Below, in pieces: positions 8,507 through 17,018 of a stretch of DNA of 40,300 nucleotides. The notes under the pieces were generated by a model, which was given only the letters and a program-made list of their open reading frames with translations, was not told the origin of the DNA and did not search any database. The stretch covers positions 1-40,300 of the forward strand of contig CAMDOT010000026.1 in the NCBI GenBank assembly GCA_945903635.1. Direction: 5' to 3'. This stretch comes from Rhizobium sp. Q54. Its GTDB lineage: Bacteria; Pseudomonadota; Alphaproteobacteria; Reyranellales; Reyranellaceae. The position numbers were made by a program, and so were the translations under genes. Position 1 is the first letter of the stretch. Each line of letters starts with the position of its first letter.

Positions 8507-9794
8507 CCCTTCCACACCCACTCGAGCGCATGCGGCAGCGTCTGCGCCACCGTCGGCCGGTCGACGTGCTTGGCGTTCTTCGCAAACACGAACTGGTAAT
8601 GATAGCCCTTGTCGGCCAGCACCTTGGCCATCAGCGCGGCCGACAGCGTCCAGTCGTGCATGCCGTCGGGGATCGTCGGGTTGGGATAGAAGAGATCCTG
8701 GTCGCCCATCTCGAACCAGTAGCGGATCGGTTTCAGGGGCGCGCTCGGGATCAGCGGCGCGCCGGGCGCCTCGGAGGGTGTGAGCACGCCCGCCTTCACC
8801 GTGAGGTTGGGCGTAGCCGCGCCGGTCCAGGCGCTGTGATATTCCCAGGCGCCGCCGCGCAGCGACGGGTCCCACGGCCATTGCTGGTTCACCATGGTCG
8901 GCGAGTAGGCCAGCACGCGGTGATAAAGCTCGGGATGGAACCACGCCATGGTGAAGGCCGCGGTGCCGCTTGAGCTGAGCCCCATGGTCGCGCGGCCGTC
9001 GGGGTTCTTCGTGAGTTTACGCCGGCCTTCTGCTCGACCAGCGGCAGCACCTCGCGCTCCACGAACTGCGCATAGGTGCCCGACACCGTGTCGTATTCCT
9101 TGCCGCGCTGGGCGCCCTGCGCGTCCTGTCCGCCATTGCCGATCTGGATAGAAGCCATCGGCGGCACGCGCTTCTGCTGGATCAGGTTGTCGAGGGTGGT
9201 GTTCAGGTCCTTCCAGGCGGTCGAGCCGCCGTCGCCGGTCACGATGAAGGGCACCTCCGTGCCGCGCACATAGTTTGGCGGCAGGTAGACCTCGATCGTG
9301 CGCGTCCAGGTGCCGGGATGGCTGGTGGTCACGATCATGTTCGATTTGTCGCCCGGCGCCGTCGTCGTCGACATGATCGAGCTGTTGCCGCAGCCCGCCA
9401 CGTCGTCGCGGATCAGGCCGGGGTTGTAGATCACACTGTCCTTCGACGACATGGTGAACGAGACGGTGGTGCCCTTGGGGACGCCGTCCTTCGCGATCGT
9501 CTCGGGCGCGGGGTTGTGCGTCGGGCCGATGATGAAGTTGCCCTCGGCGCCGGCCGGCGGCAGCGTGCCGTCGGGCAGGTCGGTCGCGCGCGGATAGTTG
9601 GCGCTCTTGGGATCGCGCGTCGGCGGCTTGGTGCTGAAGTCGAGGCCCGTCGTGTCGATGAAGAAGGGCGCCGCCTTGTCGGTCGTGTTGGCGCCGGGGG
9701 GAATGACCATGTTCTGGGTGACGCAGGCGGGTTGGGCCAGGGCGGGCGGCATGAGCGAGGCAACCGATATCAATGTGCCCGCGAGGGCGGTCAA
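8491..9794 (-). pseudogene. Exported esterase (Fes-like alpha/beta hydrolase), frameshifted
   Basis: A putative secreted esterase of the enterochelin-esterase/PF00756-like group, read in two frames. The first (start 9794) has a signal peptide ending near PPALAQ and continues through PGTWTRTIEVYLPPNYV, PFIVTGDGGS and EREVLPLVEQKAGVN. The second resumes with KNPDGRATMGLSSSGTAAF (nucleophile-elbow region) and ends at WVWKGYPIP. Reading GTAAACTCACGAAG as GTAAAC-CTC-ACG-AAG restores VNLTKNPDGRA, so a single C (G on the plus strand) is missing at about 9015/9016. Full length would be about 434 residues. This may be a real one-base deletion or a sequencing error. HVDRPTVAQTLPHALEW near the C-terminus may carry the catalytic His. 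Its last codons recur at 3653-3770. Confidence 0.8.
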
Positions 9795-9894
9795 TGCGTT
9801 CTTAATTTTCCACTCCCGGGAGCGGCGAGTCTCGTTGGCCCGCCTTCGCGCAAACAGTGTCGGCCGGCCGGCGGTCGGTCAAGGAACTGCTGGC

Positions 9895-9911
9895 ACTGCA
9901 TGCATTGCAGT
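9895..9911. promoter_or_regulatory. Inverted repeat upstream of esterase
   Basis: ACTGCA, five bases (TGCAT), TGCAGT: a 17-base inverted repeat 101 bases upstream of the esterase start, in an AT-rich gap (9795-10064) with no gene. It resembles the CACTGC-AA-GCAGTG palindrome at 14988-15001. It could be a repressor site; no strong -10 box is evident beside it. Confidence 0.3.
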
Positions 9912-10064
9912 TGAAATGAATCGTCTATCAACACGCAGGTCGAGCGGAAAAACACTCTGAATTTTGATAGCTGGTGGCAGATGCACCGGCTTTTCCAACT
10001 CTTTCCGACGGTCGTTGGACAGGCCCTCCTGCGATGGCCGAGCAACGTGGCGCGCCGGGGCCGC

Positions 10065-13000
10065 TTAACTTCCCCCGCTATCGGGAGTTTTTGATTTAAG
10101 GAAAGGCCGCCGGAGCAGGCCGGGCACGCCGGTGCGCATTTTCTCGAAGGCGACGTAGAGGCCCGGGATGACGAAGATGCCGAGGCACGCGGCCGCCACC
10201 ATGCCGCCGAACACGGCGGTGCCGACCGCGCGTTGCGTCGCGGCACCGGCGCCCGAGGCGATCACCATGGGCACAAGGCCGAGGATGAAGGCGAAGGAGG
10301 TCATCATCACGGCACGGAAGCGCTGCCCGGCTGCCGTCGTCGCTGCCGTCACCGGGTCGCTGCCCCTCGCGCGCTCCTGCATGGCGACCTCGATCACCAG
10401 GATGGCGTTCTTGGCCGCGAGCGCGATCAGCACCACGATGCCGATCTGGGCATAGACGTTGTTGGCAAGGCCGGTGAGCCAGAGCGCCGCCAGCGCGCCG
10501 AACAGGCCGACGATCACCGAGAGCAGGGCCGCGACCGGCAGCGCCAGGCTTTCGTAGAGCCCGACCAGGAACAGGTAGGCGAACAGGACGGCGAGGGCCA
10601 GGACGAACCCCGTCTGGCTGCCGGCTTCCTTCTCCTGCTGTGCCGTGCCCGCCCACTGGAAGGCGTAGCCCGGCGGCAGGTTCGCGCGCGCCACGCGCTC
10701 CATTGCCGTAATCGCTTCACCTGACGAATAGCCCGGTGCCGGCGCGCCGTTCAGCGTGACCGCGCGCAGGTTGTTGTAGCGTACGATGGTGGCGGGTGCC
10801 GTGGTGAGCTCGAGCGTCGCCACGGCCTGCAGCGGCACCAGCTTGCCGCTGGTTGAGCGCACGCGCACGCGATTGACATCCTCGATCGTGCGGCGGTCGA
10901 GCGCGTCGGCCTGTACCCGCACCGTCCAGGTGCGGCCGAACATGTTGAAGTTGTTGACGTTGCGGCTGCCCATCGCCGTCTGCAGGGCCGAGAAGATGTC
11001 GGGGATCTCCACGCCCAGCGTCTCGGCGCGATCGCGGTCGAGTTCCAGCCGGATCTGCGGAGTCGAGGCGCTATAGGTCGTGAACACCCCGGCCAATTCC
11101 GGCGCACTCTGCGCCGCGTTCAGCACCCCGCGCGCCACCGCGACGATTTCCTCCGGTCGTGCGCCGGTGAGGCTCTGGATCTCGAACTCGAAGCCCGACG
11201 AGTTGCCGAGGCCGGCGATCGGCGGCGGGTTGAAGGCATAGACGTTGGCGACGGCGACGCGCTGGAACGCCTTGTTGAGCCGCTCCAGCACGGCGAACGC
11301 CGACATGTCGTGCTGGCGGCGGTCGGCATAGGGTTTCAGCGAGATGATCATCATCGCCCGGTTGGGCAGGTTGAGCCCATCCAGCAGGCTGTTGCCGCTC
11401 ACGGTGAAGAAGTTCTGCAGCCACGGCTGGCCTGTCAGCATGCTCTCGACCTGCATCACCGCCTCCAGCGTGCGGCTGGTCGAGGCGGCGTCGGGCAACT
11501 GGATCTCGGCCATGAAGGACGATTGATCTTCCTCGGGCAGGAAGCCCGTGGGCACGAGGCGCGCCAGCCCGCCGGTGGCGAGGGCGAACAGGAACACGAG
11601 TCCGACAGCGAGCACGCTGCGGCGAATCAGCGGTCCCGCGAGCCGCAGGTAGCCGTGGCGGGTGGCGTCGATGCCGCGCTGCAGCCGGGCCATCAGGCCA
11701 CGTGGCGCGGCGCGATGGGTGAGCAGCAGCGCGCACAGCGCCGGCGAGAGCGACAGCGCATTGATCGCCGAAATCACCATGGCGACCGAGATCGTGACGG
11801 CGAACTGCTGGTAGAGCTTGCCGGCGATGCCCGGCATGAAGGCGGTCGGCACGAACACCGACAGCAGCACCAGCGTGATCGCCACGATGGGTCCGGTGAC
11901 CTCGGTCATCGCCTTCTCGGTCGCCTCGGCCGGCGTGAGGCCGGGTTCGGTCTCAAGCTTGTGCTCGACCGCTTCGACGACGACGATGGCGTCGTCGACC
12001 ACGATGCCGATCGCCAGCACCAGCGCCAGCAGCGACACGGTGTTCAGCGAGAGACCCAGCACCTGCATCACGGCGAAAGTCCCGACCAGCGCCACCGGCA
12101 CCGCGATGATGGGGATGAGCGTGGCGCGCAGGCTGCCCAGGAAGAGGAAGACCACGATGGCCACCAGCACGAAGGCCTCGATCAGCGTGTGGATCACGCT
12201 CTCGATCGTGGCCTCGACGAACACCGTGGTGTCGTACATCACGTCGAACGCCACGTCGTCCGGCAGCCGGTCCTGCAGCTCCTTCAGCACCTGGCGCACG
12301 CCCTCGGCGGTGGCGAGCGCGTTGGCGCCGGCGAGCTGATAGATCTGGATTCCCGCCGCCGGCTTGCCGTTGTAGCGCGTGGTGACGTCGGCGTTGGCCG
12401 AGCCCAGTTCGACGCGGCCGATATCGCGGATGCGCAGCAGCGCGCCGTTCGGCGTCGCGCGCACGCTGATGTTGCCGAATTCCTCGGCCGAGGTGAGGCG
12501 GCCCTTGGCCGTGATGTTGAGCTGGAAGTCGACGCCGTCGAGCAGCGGCGCCGCGCCGACGCGGCCCACCGCCGCCTGCATGTTCTTGGCCTCGATCGCC
12601 TTCACCACGTCCTGCGACGTGATGCCGAGGCTCGACATGCGGTCGAGGTCGAGCCACACGCGCATGGCGTAATCGAGCCCGCCGAACAGGCCGGCCGAGC
12701 CCACGCCCGGTACGCGCTGCATGGGGTCGAGCACGTTGATGGTGGCGAAATTCGACAGGAACAGCGCATCGCGGCTGCCCTTGGGTGAATAGACCGCAAC
12801 CACTTGAAGCAGCGCCGAGGACTGCTTCTTCACCAGCACGCCGTTGCGCTGCACCTCGTCGGGCAGCTGCGGCATCGCCCGGTTGATGCGGTTGTTGACT
12901 TTGACGGTGTGGTCCTGCGGGTTCGAGCCCACCTTGAAATAGACGCTGAGGCTGTAGCTGCCGTCGCTGCCCGAGGTCGACTTCATCGAGATCATGTTCT

Positions 13001-13223
13001 CGACGCCGTTGACGTTGCGTTCGATGATCTGCGCCACGCTTTCCTCGACCACCTCGGCCGAGGCACCGGCATAGTTGGTGGTGACGGTGACTTCCGGCGG
13101 CACGATGTTGGGGAACTGGGCAACCGGCAGGCTGCCCAGCGCCAGCACGCCCGCGATGACCATGATCGCGGAGACGACGAAAGCCAGCCGCGGGCGGCGG
13201 ATGAAAATGGAGGCGATGCTCAC
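10065..13223 (-). CDS. RND multidrug efflux transporter (AcrB/MexB class, HAE1)
   Basis: A 1052-residue inner-membrane proton-driven pump subunit of the hydrophobe/amphiphile efflux-1 family. The length and layout are normal: TM1 after the N-terminal FIRRPRLAFVVSAIMVIAGV, a large periplasmic porter/docking domain, TM2-6, a second periplasmic domain and TM8-12. The proton-relay aspartates sit in LAIGIVVDDAIVVVEA at about residue 410 (Asp407/Asp408 of AcrB). GSLPVAQFPNI and PTGFLPEEDQSSF are typical of the two repeats, and AAKNAILVIEVAMQERARG lies near the C-terminus. It starts 4 bases after the fusion-protein gene, so the two are co-translated. No outer-membrane TolC-like gene is in the operon, so it must borrow one. 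Substrates are unknown. Confidence 0.96.
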   Translation of the reverse strand: MSIASIFIRRPRLAFVVSAIMVIAGVLALGSLPVAQFPNIVPPEVTVTTNYAGASAEVVEESVAQIIERNVNGVENMISMKSTSGSDGSYSLSVYFKVGSNPQDHTVKVNNRINRAMPQLPDEVQRNGVLVKKQSSALLQVVAVYSPKGSRDALFLSNFATINVLDPMQRVPGVGSAGLFGGLDYAMRVWLDLDRMSSLGITSQDVVKAIEAKNMQAAVGRVGAAPLLDGVDFQLNITAKGRLTSAEEFGNISVRATPNGALLRIRDIGRVELGSANADVTTRYNGKPAAGIQIYQLAGANALATAEGVRQVLKELQDRLPDDVAFDVMYDTTVFVEATIESVIHTLIEAFVLVAIVVFLFLGSLRATLIPIIAVPVALVGTFAVMQVLGLSLNTVSLLALVLAIGIVVDDAIVVVEAVEHKLETEPGLTPAEATEKAMTEVTGPIVAITLVLLSVFVPTAFMPGIAGKLYQQFAVTISVAMVISAINALSLSPALCALLLTHRAAPRGLMARLQRGIDATRHGYLRLAGPLIRRSVLAVGLVFLFALATGGLARLVPTGFLPEEDQSSFMAEIQLPDAASTSRTLEAVMQVESMLTGQPWLQNFFTVSGNSLLDGLNLPNRAMMIISLKPYADRRQHDMSAFAVLERLNKAFQRVAVANVYAFNPPPIAGLGNSSGFEFEIQSLTGARPEEIVAVARGVLNAAQSAPELAGVFTTYSASTPQIRLELDRDRAETLGVEIPDIFSALQTAMGSRNVNNFNMFGRTWTVRVQADALDRRTIEDVNRVRVRSTSGKLVPLQAVATLELTTAPATIVRYNNLRAVTLNGAPAPGYSSGEAITAMERVARANLPPGYAFQWAGTAQQEKEAGSQTGFVLALAVLFAYLFLVGLYESLALPVAALLSVIVGLFGALAALWLTGLANNVYAQIGIVVLIALAAKNAILVIEVAMQERARGSDPVTAATTAAGQRFRAVMMTSFAFILGLVPMVIASGAGAATQRAVGTAVFGGMVAAACLGIFVIPGLYVAFEKMRTGVPGLLRRPFLKSKTPDSGGS

Positions 13224-13227
13224 GGGG

Positions 13228-14427
13228 TCAGCGCTTCCGCTGGCCGGCGGCGGCTGGCGCGGGCTGGGTCTCGACCGCCATGCCGGCGCGCACGCGCTGC
13301 TGGCCCTGGACGATGACCGGGTCGCCTTCCTTGAGGCCGCTCGCCACGGCGATCATGCCGTCGCGGACGAAGTCGATGGTGATGCGACGCTGCTCGACGA
13401 TGCCCTTGCTGTCGACGACGTAGACATAGGGGCCGGTCTGGTCGATGGCGAGGGCAGGTTGCGGCACCACCACCGCCTTGGCGGGCGCGTTGCCCTCGAC
13501 GATCACCCGCACCGTCTGGCCGTCGGTCAGCAACTCGTCGGCATTTTCGAACACCGCGCGGGCCATCTGGCCGTCGGTGTTGGGGTCGACCGCGACGTCG
13601 ATGAAGTCGACCTTGCCCTGCTCAGGATAGAGTTTGCCGTCGGCGAGGCGGAGCCGGACGGGCAGATGTTCGCCGGCCCGCAGGTCGCGGCGCACGTTCA
13701 GCAGCTCCGCCTGCGAGACCGAGAACAACACCCGGATCTGCCGCTCGTTCACGATCGTGGCGAGGGTGCCCGACTCAGGGCCGACGATATTGCCGGGCGA
13801 GACGGCGGCGCGGCCGATCAGGCCGGCGATGGGCGCGGTGATCTTCGTATAGGAGAGCTGAAGCTCGGCATCCTCGAGTTGCGCCTCGGTGTCGTCGAGC
13901 GTCGCCTTGGCTTGGAGCTGCTCGCTCAGCCGCTGGTCGTAGACCACCTGCGAGGCGTTGCTCGTGCGCAACAGCTCGGCCGTCCGCTTGAGCTGCGCCT
14001 CGGCGTTGATCAGCGCCGCGCGTGCGCCGTCGCGCAGCGCCCGCTTCTGGTCGACGGCGATCCGGTAGGGCGCGGGCTCGATGGTGAACAGAAGCTGGCC
14101 CTCCGCCACCTTGCTGCCGTCCGTGAACTCGCGCTTGCCGAGTTTGCCCTTCACCAGGGCGCGCAGCTCGACCTTGTCGAACACCGCGACCCGGCCGACA
14201 TATTCCGACTGCGGTGCCAGCGGCCGCAGTTCGGCCGGCTGCACCAGAACCACCGGTGGCGCGTTCTCAGGTGGCTTGGTCTGGGCGCCCGCCGGCAAGG
14301 CGGAGGCGAGCACCAGAATCAAAACGTGCGCCAGCCGGCGCCCGCCGCGTCGGACGGCCGCCCCGACCTCGGCGTCTCCCTTATTTGCCACCGACGACCG
14401 CGTAGCCTTGAATTTCGAGCTTGGCAT
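13228..14427 (-). CDS. RND efflux membrane fusion protein (AcrA/MexA type)
   Basis: The periplasmic adaptor that links the downstream RND pump to an outer-membrane channel. It has a signal segment (RRLAHVLILVLASALPAGAQ), then the beta-barrel/lipoyl start EYVGRVAVFDKVELRALVKG, a coiled-coil hairpin around AALINAEAQLKRTAELL and ATLDDTEAQLEDAELQ, the returning lipoyl half SYTKITAPIAGLIGRAAV, and a barrel and MP domain ending GDPVIVQGQQRVRAGM. No lipobox Cys is seen. Two starts are possible: ATG at 14427 (used here, overlapping the RidA-like gene by 47 bases) or GTG at 14391 (overlap 11). Neither has a clear ribosome site, and the GTG gives the better-shaped signal peptide. Translational coupling to both neighbours is likely. 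Confidence 0.93.
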   Translation of the reverse strand: MPSSKFKATRSSVANKGDAEVGAAVRRGGRRLAHVLILVLASALPAGAQTKPPENAPPVVLVQPAELRPLAPQSEYVGRVAVFDKVELRALVKGKLGKREFTDGSKVAEGQLLFTIEPAPYRIAVDQKRALRDGARAALINAEAQLKRTAELLRTSNASQVVYDQRLSEQLQAKATLDDTEAQLEDAELQLSYTKITAPIAGLIGRAAVSPGNIVGPESGTLATIVNERQIRVLFSVSQAELLNVRRDLRAGEHLPVRLRLADGKLYPEQGKVDFIDVAVDPNTDGQMARAVFENADELLTDGQTVRVIVEGNAPAKAVVVPQPALAIDQTGPYVYVVDSKGIVEQRRITIDFVRDGMIAVASGLKEGDPVIVQGQQRVRAGMAVETQPAPAAAGQRKR

Positions 14428-14845
14428 TCGGGTCCGCGAGGGCCGTGATCGTGATGAGCGCGCTGCCCGGGAAGTTGTCGCCGAAAACCTCCTTGCGGAT
14501 TTCGGTCAAGCGCGTTCCGTATCTTACGTCTGTGATGAACACCGTCATCTGAACCATGTCGGAGAGCTTTCCGCCGGCCTTCTCGAGGGTCCGGCCCAGC
14601 AACTTGAAGACCTGCCGCGCCTGCGCCTCGAAGTCGCTGGCGATCGAATTCCCGCTGTCGTCCACGGACGCAGTCTGGCCCGCCAGCCAGACAATCTTGC
14701 CGCCTTCGGTGACGACACCCAGGGAATAGCCGCGCTGCTGGGGCCGTTCGTCCTTGATGTAGTCCTTGGCCATCGCCGCATTGATCGGCACGAATGACAA
14801 CGCAAGAAGCGCTGGGAAAATGGAGACTTTCGCGACTTTCAACAT
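14381..14845 (-). CDS. Exported RidA/YjgF-like protein lacking the key Arg
   Basis: A 154-residue protein of the RidA (YjgF/YER057c/UK114) fold with an N-terminal signal peptide (MLKVAKVSIFPALLALSFVP, cleavage near NAAMA), so it should act in the periplasm. Fold marks are VWLAGQTASVDDSGN, DFEAQARQVFKLLGRTLEKA, DMVQMTVFITDVRYG and AKLEIQGYAVV. Enamine/imine deaminases of the RidA subgroup need an Arg in the P-x-R segment; here the segment is FPGSALITITAL, with Ser in place of Arg. Deaminase activity is therefore doubtful and it fits a divergent Rid subgroup. It is the first gene of the efflux operon and overlaps the fusion-protein gene. A role in handling or binding an exported metabolite is an inference only. 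Confidence 0.82.
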   Translation of the reverse strand: MLKVAKVSIFPALLALSFVPINAAMAKDYIKDERPQQRGYSLGVVTEGGKIVWLAGQTASVDDSGNSIASDFEAQARQVFKLLGRTLEKAGGKLSDMVQMTVFITDVRYGTRLTEIRKEVFGDNFPGSALITITALADPNAKLEIQGYAVVGGK

Positions 14846-14987
14846 TCCGGTGGTCTCGCTTTGTGAATTCGAGGCTGTAAGACCAGATTTGATCGGCAGT
14901 CGATGCGACGCAACCGTTAATTTTGAAGCTGAAACGGTCAAAAATAACAAAGGGAACGCCCTGTTCGCGCGGTTAGGGCGCTGCTGT

Positions 14988-15025
14988 CACTGCAAGCAGT
15001 GCGGTGCAAATAAATCGAAATTATA
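14988..15025 (-). promoter_or_regulatory. Promoter -10 box and operator palindrome of the efflux operon
   Basis: On the minus strand a consensus TATAAT (15020-15025) has no convincing -35 partner. A perfect palindrome, CACTGCAAGCAGTG (14988-15001), lies where positions +12 to +25 would be if transcription starts about 7 bases after the -10. That is a classic repressor site. The untranslated leader to the RidA-like start (14845) would be about 170 bases. The 14846-15060 stretch is notably AT-rich. Confidence 0.45.
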
Positions 15026-15483
15026 GTTGCAGGTTCAGCAGGTACTGTGCTATATTTCTGCTATCGTCGCATGAGGCCCGTCCGGGATCTCCCGGTCGCT
15101 CCTGTCCCGACGTCCAGCTTCTGATTCTGAGCTGAGACCGCCGGCCCGAGGGTCGGCGCTTGAACCTTTGGCCATGCCCCGGCCGGCGCGCCCGCCGGTT
15201 ACGATCCCTGGAGGATGAGGGGCCGTCCCGCGACCTGTACCGATATCCGGTGCTGAGCCGTGAGTAGCAAGCACAAGGACGCCCCCGCCGCATTGACTGT
15301 CCGGCAGGTGGGTGGACCGAGGCGCGAAAACGCGTCCAAGGACTGATTCGACGGTCTTCTGTGGCTGCCCGAGGTGGGGCCACGGGGTCAGATTCTGCTC
15401 GATGTCACAGGTGGGCGCTCAACCTGTGTCACAACATTTGTCTCAACTTGGTGTGACACTCTTGGGTGTGACACGCTTCGACG
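15026..15483. other. Gene-free region between efflux promoter and DMT gene
   Basis: No convincing gene lies here. Candidate short frames on both strands have arginine/proline/glycine-rich compositions typical of non-coding GC-rich DNA. From 15110 to 15260 there are GC-rich inverted segments, for example CGCCGGCCCGAGGGTCGGCG around 15138-15160, that could form an RNA hairpin. The right end (15403-15475) holds a cluster of TGTGACAC-like words, listed separately. Confidence 0.5.
15403..15475. other. Cluster of TGTCACA/TGTGACA words
   Basis: TGTCACA at 15403, TGTGTCACA at 15425, TGTCTCA at 15439, TGTGACA at 15452 and TGTGACA at 15467, in both orientations within 73 bases just beyond the 3' end of the DMT gene. 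The plus-sense copies at 15452 and 15467 are 15 bases apart. This may be a multi-site regulator target or a degenerate repeat. Confidence 0.3.
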
Positions 15484-16365
15484 TCAGCGCTGGCGGCCGG
15501 GCATCAGGGCCAGCCACAGCGAGATCACGGTCGAGGCGATGGCGACGGCCTGCAGCGCCGACAGCGGCTCATGCAGGATCAGGATGCCGCTCACGATCGC
15601 CACGATCGGGATGGCGATGGACGAGAGGGCGGCCACCTGGGCGGGCAGCAGTTTGACCAGGGCGAACCAGGTGGCGGTGCCCAGCGCCATCGGGATGGCG
15701 CCGGTGTAGATCGTGGCGGTGAGCGCCTTGGCCGAGGGCCAGTGTGTCGGTAGCCCGTCGATCAGGAGCATCCCGAGCGCGATCGGCGGCAGGCAGATGA
15801 TGACCTGCCAGAAGGTGAGCGACAGGCCCATGCCGGGCCAGCTCGTGCGCTTGACGATGAAGGTGCCGATGGCCCAGCAGAAGCCCGCGAGCAGGCCCCA
15901 GAACAGGCCCCAGGGCGCCTGGGCATAGTCGCGGAAGTTGGGCGCCATCAGCGCCACGACGGCGGCCGCGCCGATCAGGATCGCGGCCAGCAGGCGCGGC
16001 GTCAGGCGCTGGCCGAACACCACGAAGCCCAGCAACGCCACCCACAGCGGCATGGTGTAGGCCAGCACCGAGGCGTGACCGGAGGGGATGTAGAGGACGG
16101 CCAGGGACGTCGCGATGTTCCACACGCCGACGTTCATGACCGAGGCCACGATCAGGGCGGGCCACTTGCCCTTGGGAACGGCGAAGCTCTCGCCGCGGAT
16201 CACCAGGATCGCGGTCAGCATGATCACGGCGACGCACATGACGATGGTGCGGAAGGTCCAGACCGGCAGCTCGTCGAGGGCGATGCGGAACAGCGGCCAG
16301 TTGGTGCCCCACACGAGGGTGAGGGCGCCGAGCAACGCCAGCACCTTGGGCGAAACGCGAGTCAT
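15484..16365 (-). CDS. DMT-superfamily (EamA) transporter
   Basis: A 293-residue inner-membrane protein with about ten hydrophobic helices arranged as two EamA repeats, the usual layout of drug/metabolite exporters such as RhaT/YdcZ-like and amino-acid exporters. The first repeat begins LALLGALTLVWGTNWPLFRI and the second around APWGLFWGLLAGFCWAIGTF. The repeat ends carry the typical YIPSGHASVLAYTMPLWVAL and AQVAALSSIAIPIVAIVSGI motifs. Length is normal. It starts 20 bases after the DUF4864 gene on the same strand, so the two may share a transcript. The substrate cannot be predicted. Confidence 0.93.
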   Translation of the reverse strand: MTRVSPKVLALLGALTLVWGTNWPLFRIALDELPVWTFRTIVMCVAVIMLTAILVIRGESFAVPKGKWPALIVASVMNVGVWNIATSLAVLYIPSGHASVLAYTMPLWVALLGFVVFGQRLTPRLLAAILIGAAAVVALMAPNFRDYAQAPWGLFWGLLAGFCWAIGTFIVKRTSWPGMGLSLTFWQVIICLPPIALGMLLIDGLPTHWPSAKALTATIYTGAIPMALGTATWFALVKLLPAQVAALSSIAIPIVAIVSGILILHEPLSALQAVAIASTVISLWLALMPGRQR

Positions 16366-16385
16366 GATGGGACGGGAGGTGCCGA

Positions 16386-16817
16386 TCAGGCCTGATGTTC
16401 GTCCGGCGCCTGCAGGTAGCAGCCGTCGATGCGCCAGCTTCCGTCGGGCAGTTGGGTCATCGGATAGATCGCCGTGACGGGCCGGCCGTCGGGTCCGACG
16501 ACATGGACCTTTTGGGCCACCTGGCCCTGCAGCTCGACGATCTCGCGGAAGTCGAAGATCTGCGGTCGATAGACCGGCCTATAACCCTGGCGCACCATGT
16601 CCATGAACACGTCGGACCGTCCGAACATGCCCTGGATGGAGGGCGAGGCGAAGCCGAAGGCGGCATCGCCGTCGTCGCGCCGGAACGCTTCGACCTGTCC
16701 CTGGATGGTGTCGCGGATCGCCGCACGATCGCCGGCGGAAATCGCAGGCTGCTGCGCTTGTGCAGTCGTGGCGAGGCCGAGGATCAAGGCGAGGAGAGCG
16801 AAGAGACGGGAAGCCAT
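16386..16817 (-). CDS. Exported DUF4864 protein
   Basis: A 143-residue secreted protein recognisable as the DUF4864 family (NTF2-like size; function unknown). The signal peptide is MASRLFALLALILGLATTAQ with cleavage after AQA. The mature part has AAIRDTIQGQVEAFRRDDGD, AAFGFASPSIQGMFG, FMDMVRQGYRPVYRP and a C-terminal DGSWRIDGCYLQ strand. Such proteins are typically periplasmic and appear alone. It is followed by the DMT transporter with a 20-base gap. No catalytic residues can be named. Confidence 0.85.
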   Translation of the reverse strand: MASRLFALLALILGLATTAQAQQPAISAGDRAAIRDTIQGQVEAFRRDDGDAAFGFASPSIQGMFGRSDVFMDMVRQGYRPVYRPQIFDFREIVELQGQVAQKVHVVGPDGRPVTAIYPMTQLPDGSWRIDGCYLQAPDEHQA

Positions 16818-16886
16818 GGCCCAAGTCTACGCCCGCGGCGGCCGATGTACGACTCTCAGGAAAGCGGGGCTGCTAGAGTTCATTCG

Positions 16887-16989
16887 CTTCCCCCTTCAGA
16901 GGGGGAAGTGCCCTCGTCTTACGAGGGCGATGGGGTCATGACCCCTCCGTCGGCGAAGACGCCGACACCTCCCCATTTGAATGGGGAGG
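16887..16989. repeat. Mosaic of five adjacent perfect hairpins
   Basis: Five inverted repeats follow one another: CTTCCCCC/GGGGGAAG (16887-16908), GCCCTCGT/ACGAGGGC (16910-16928), GGGGTCATGACCCC (16932-16945), GTCGGCG/CGCCGAC (16949-16966) and CCTCCCCATT/AATGGGGAGG (16968-16989). The last two match the element at 20-73 in order and wording. This looks like a composite intergenic palindromic element. It separates the lipoprotein gene from the DUF4864 gene, both on the minus strand. Confidence 0.7.
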
Positions 16990-17018
16990 AAAGAAATTCT
17001 GTTTCAGCCGGAAAGACT

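Noticed and set aside
14988..15001. Palindrome considered as a terminator
   Set aside because: There is no T tract on either side and it lies just downstream of a TATAAT box, so an operator is more likely.
15050..15274. 74-codon minus-strand frame in the gap before the efflux operon
   Set aside because: Its Gly/Arg/Pro/Ser-rich composition is that of random GC-rich DNA, there is no ribosome site and no family is recognised.
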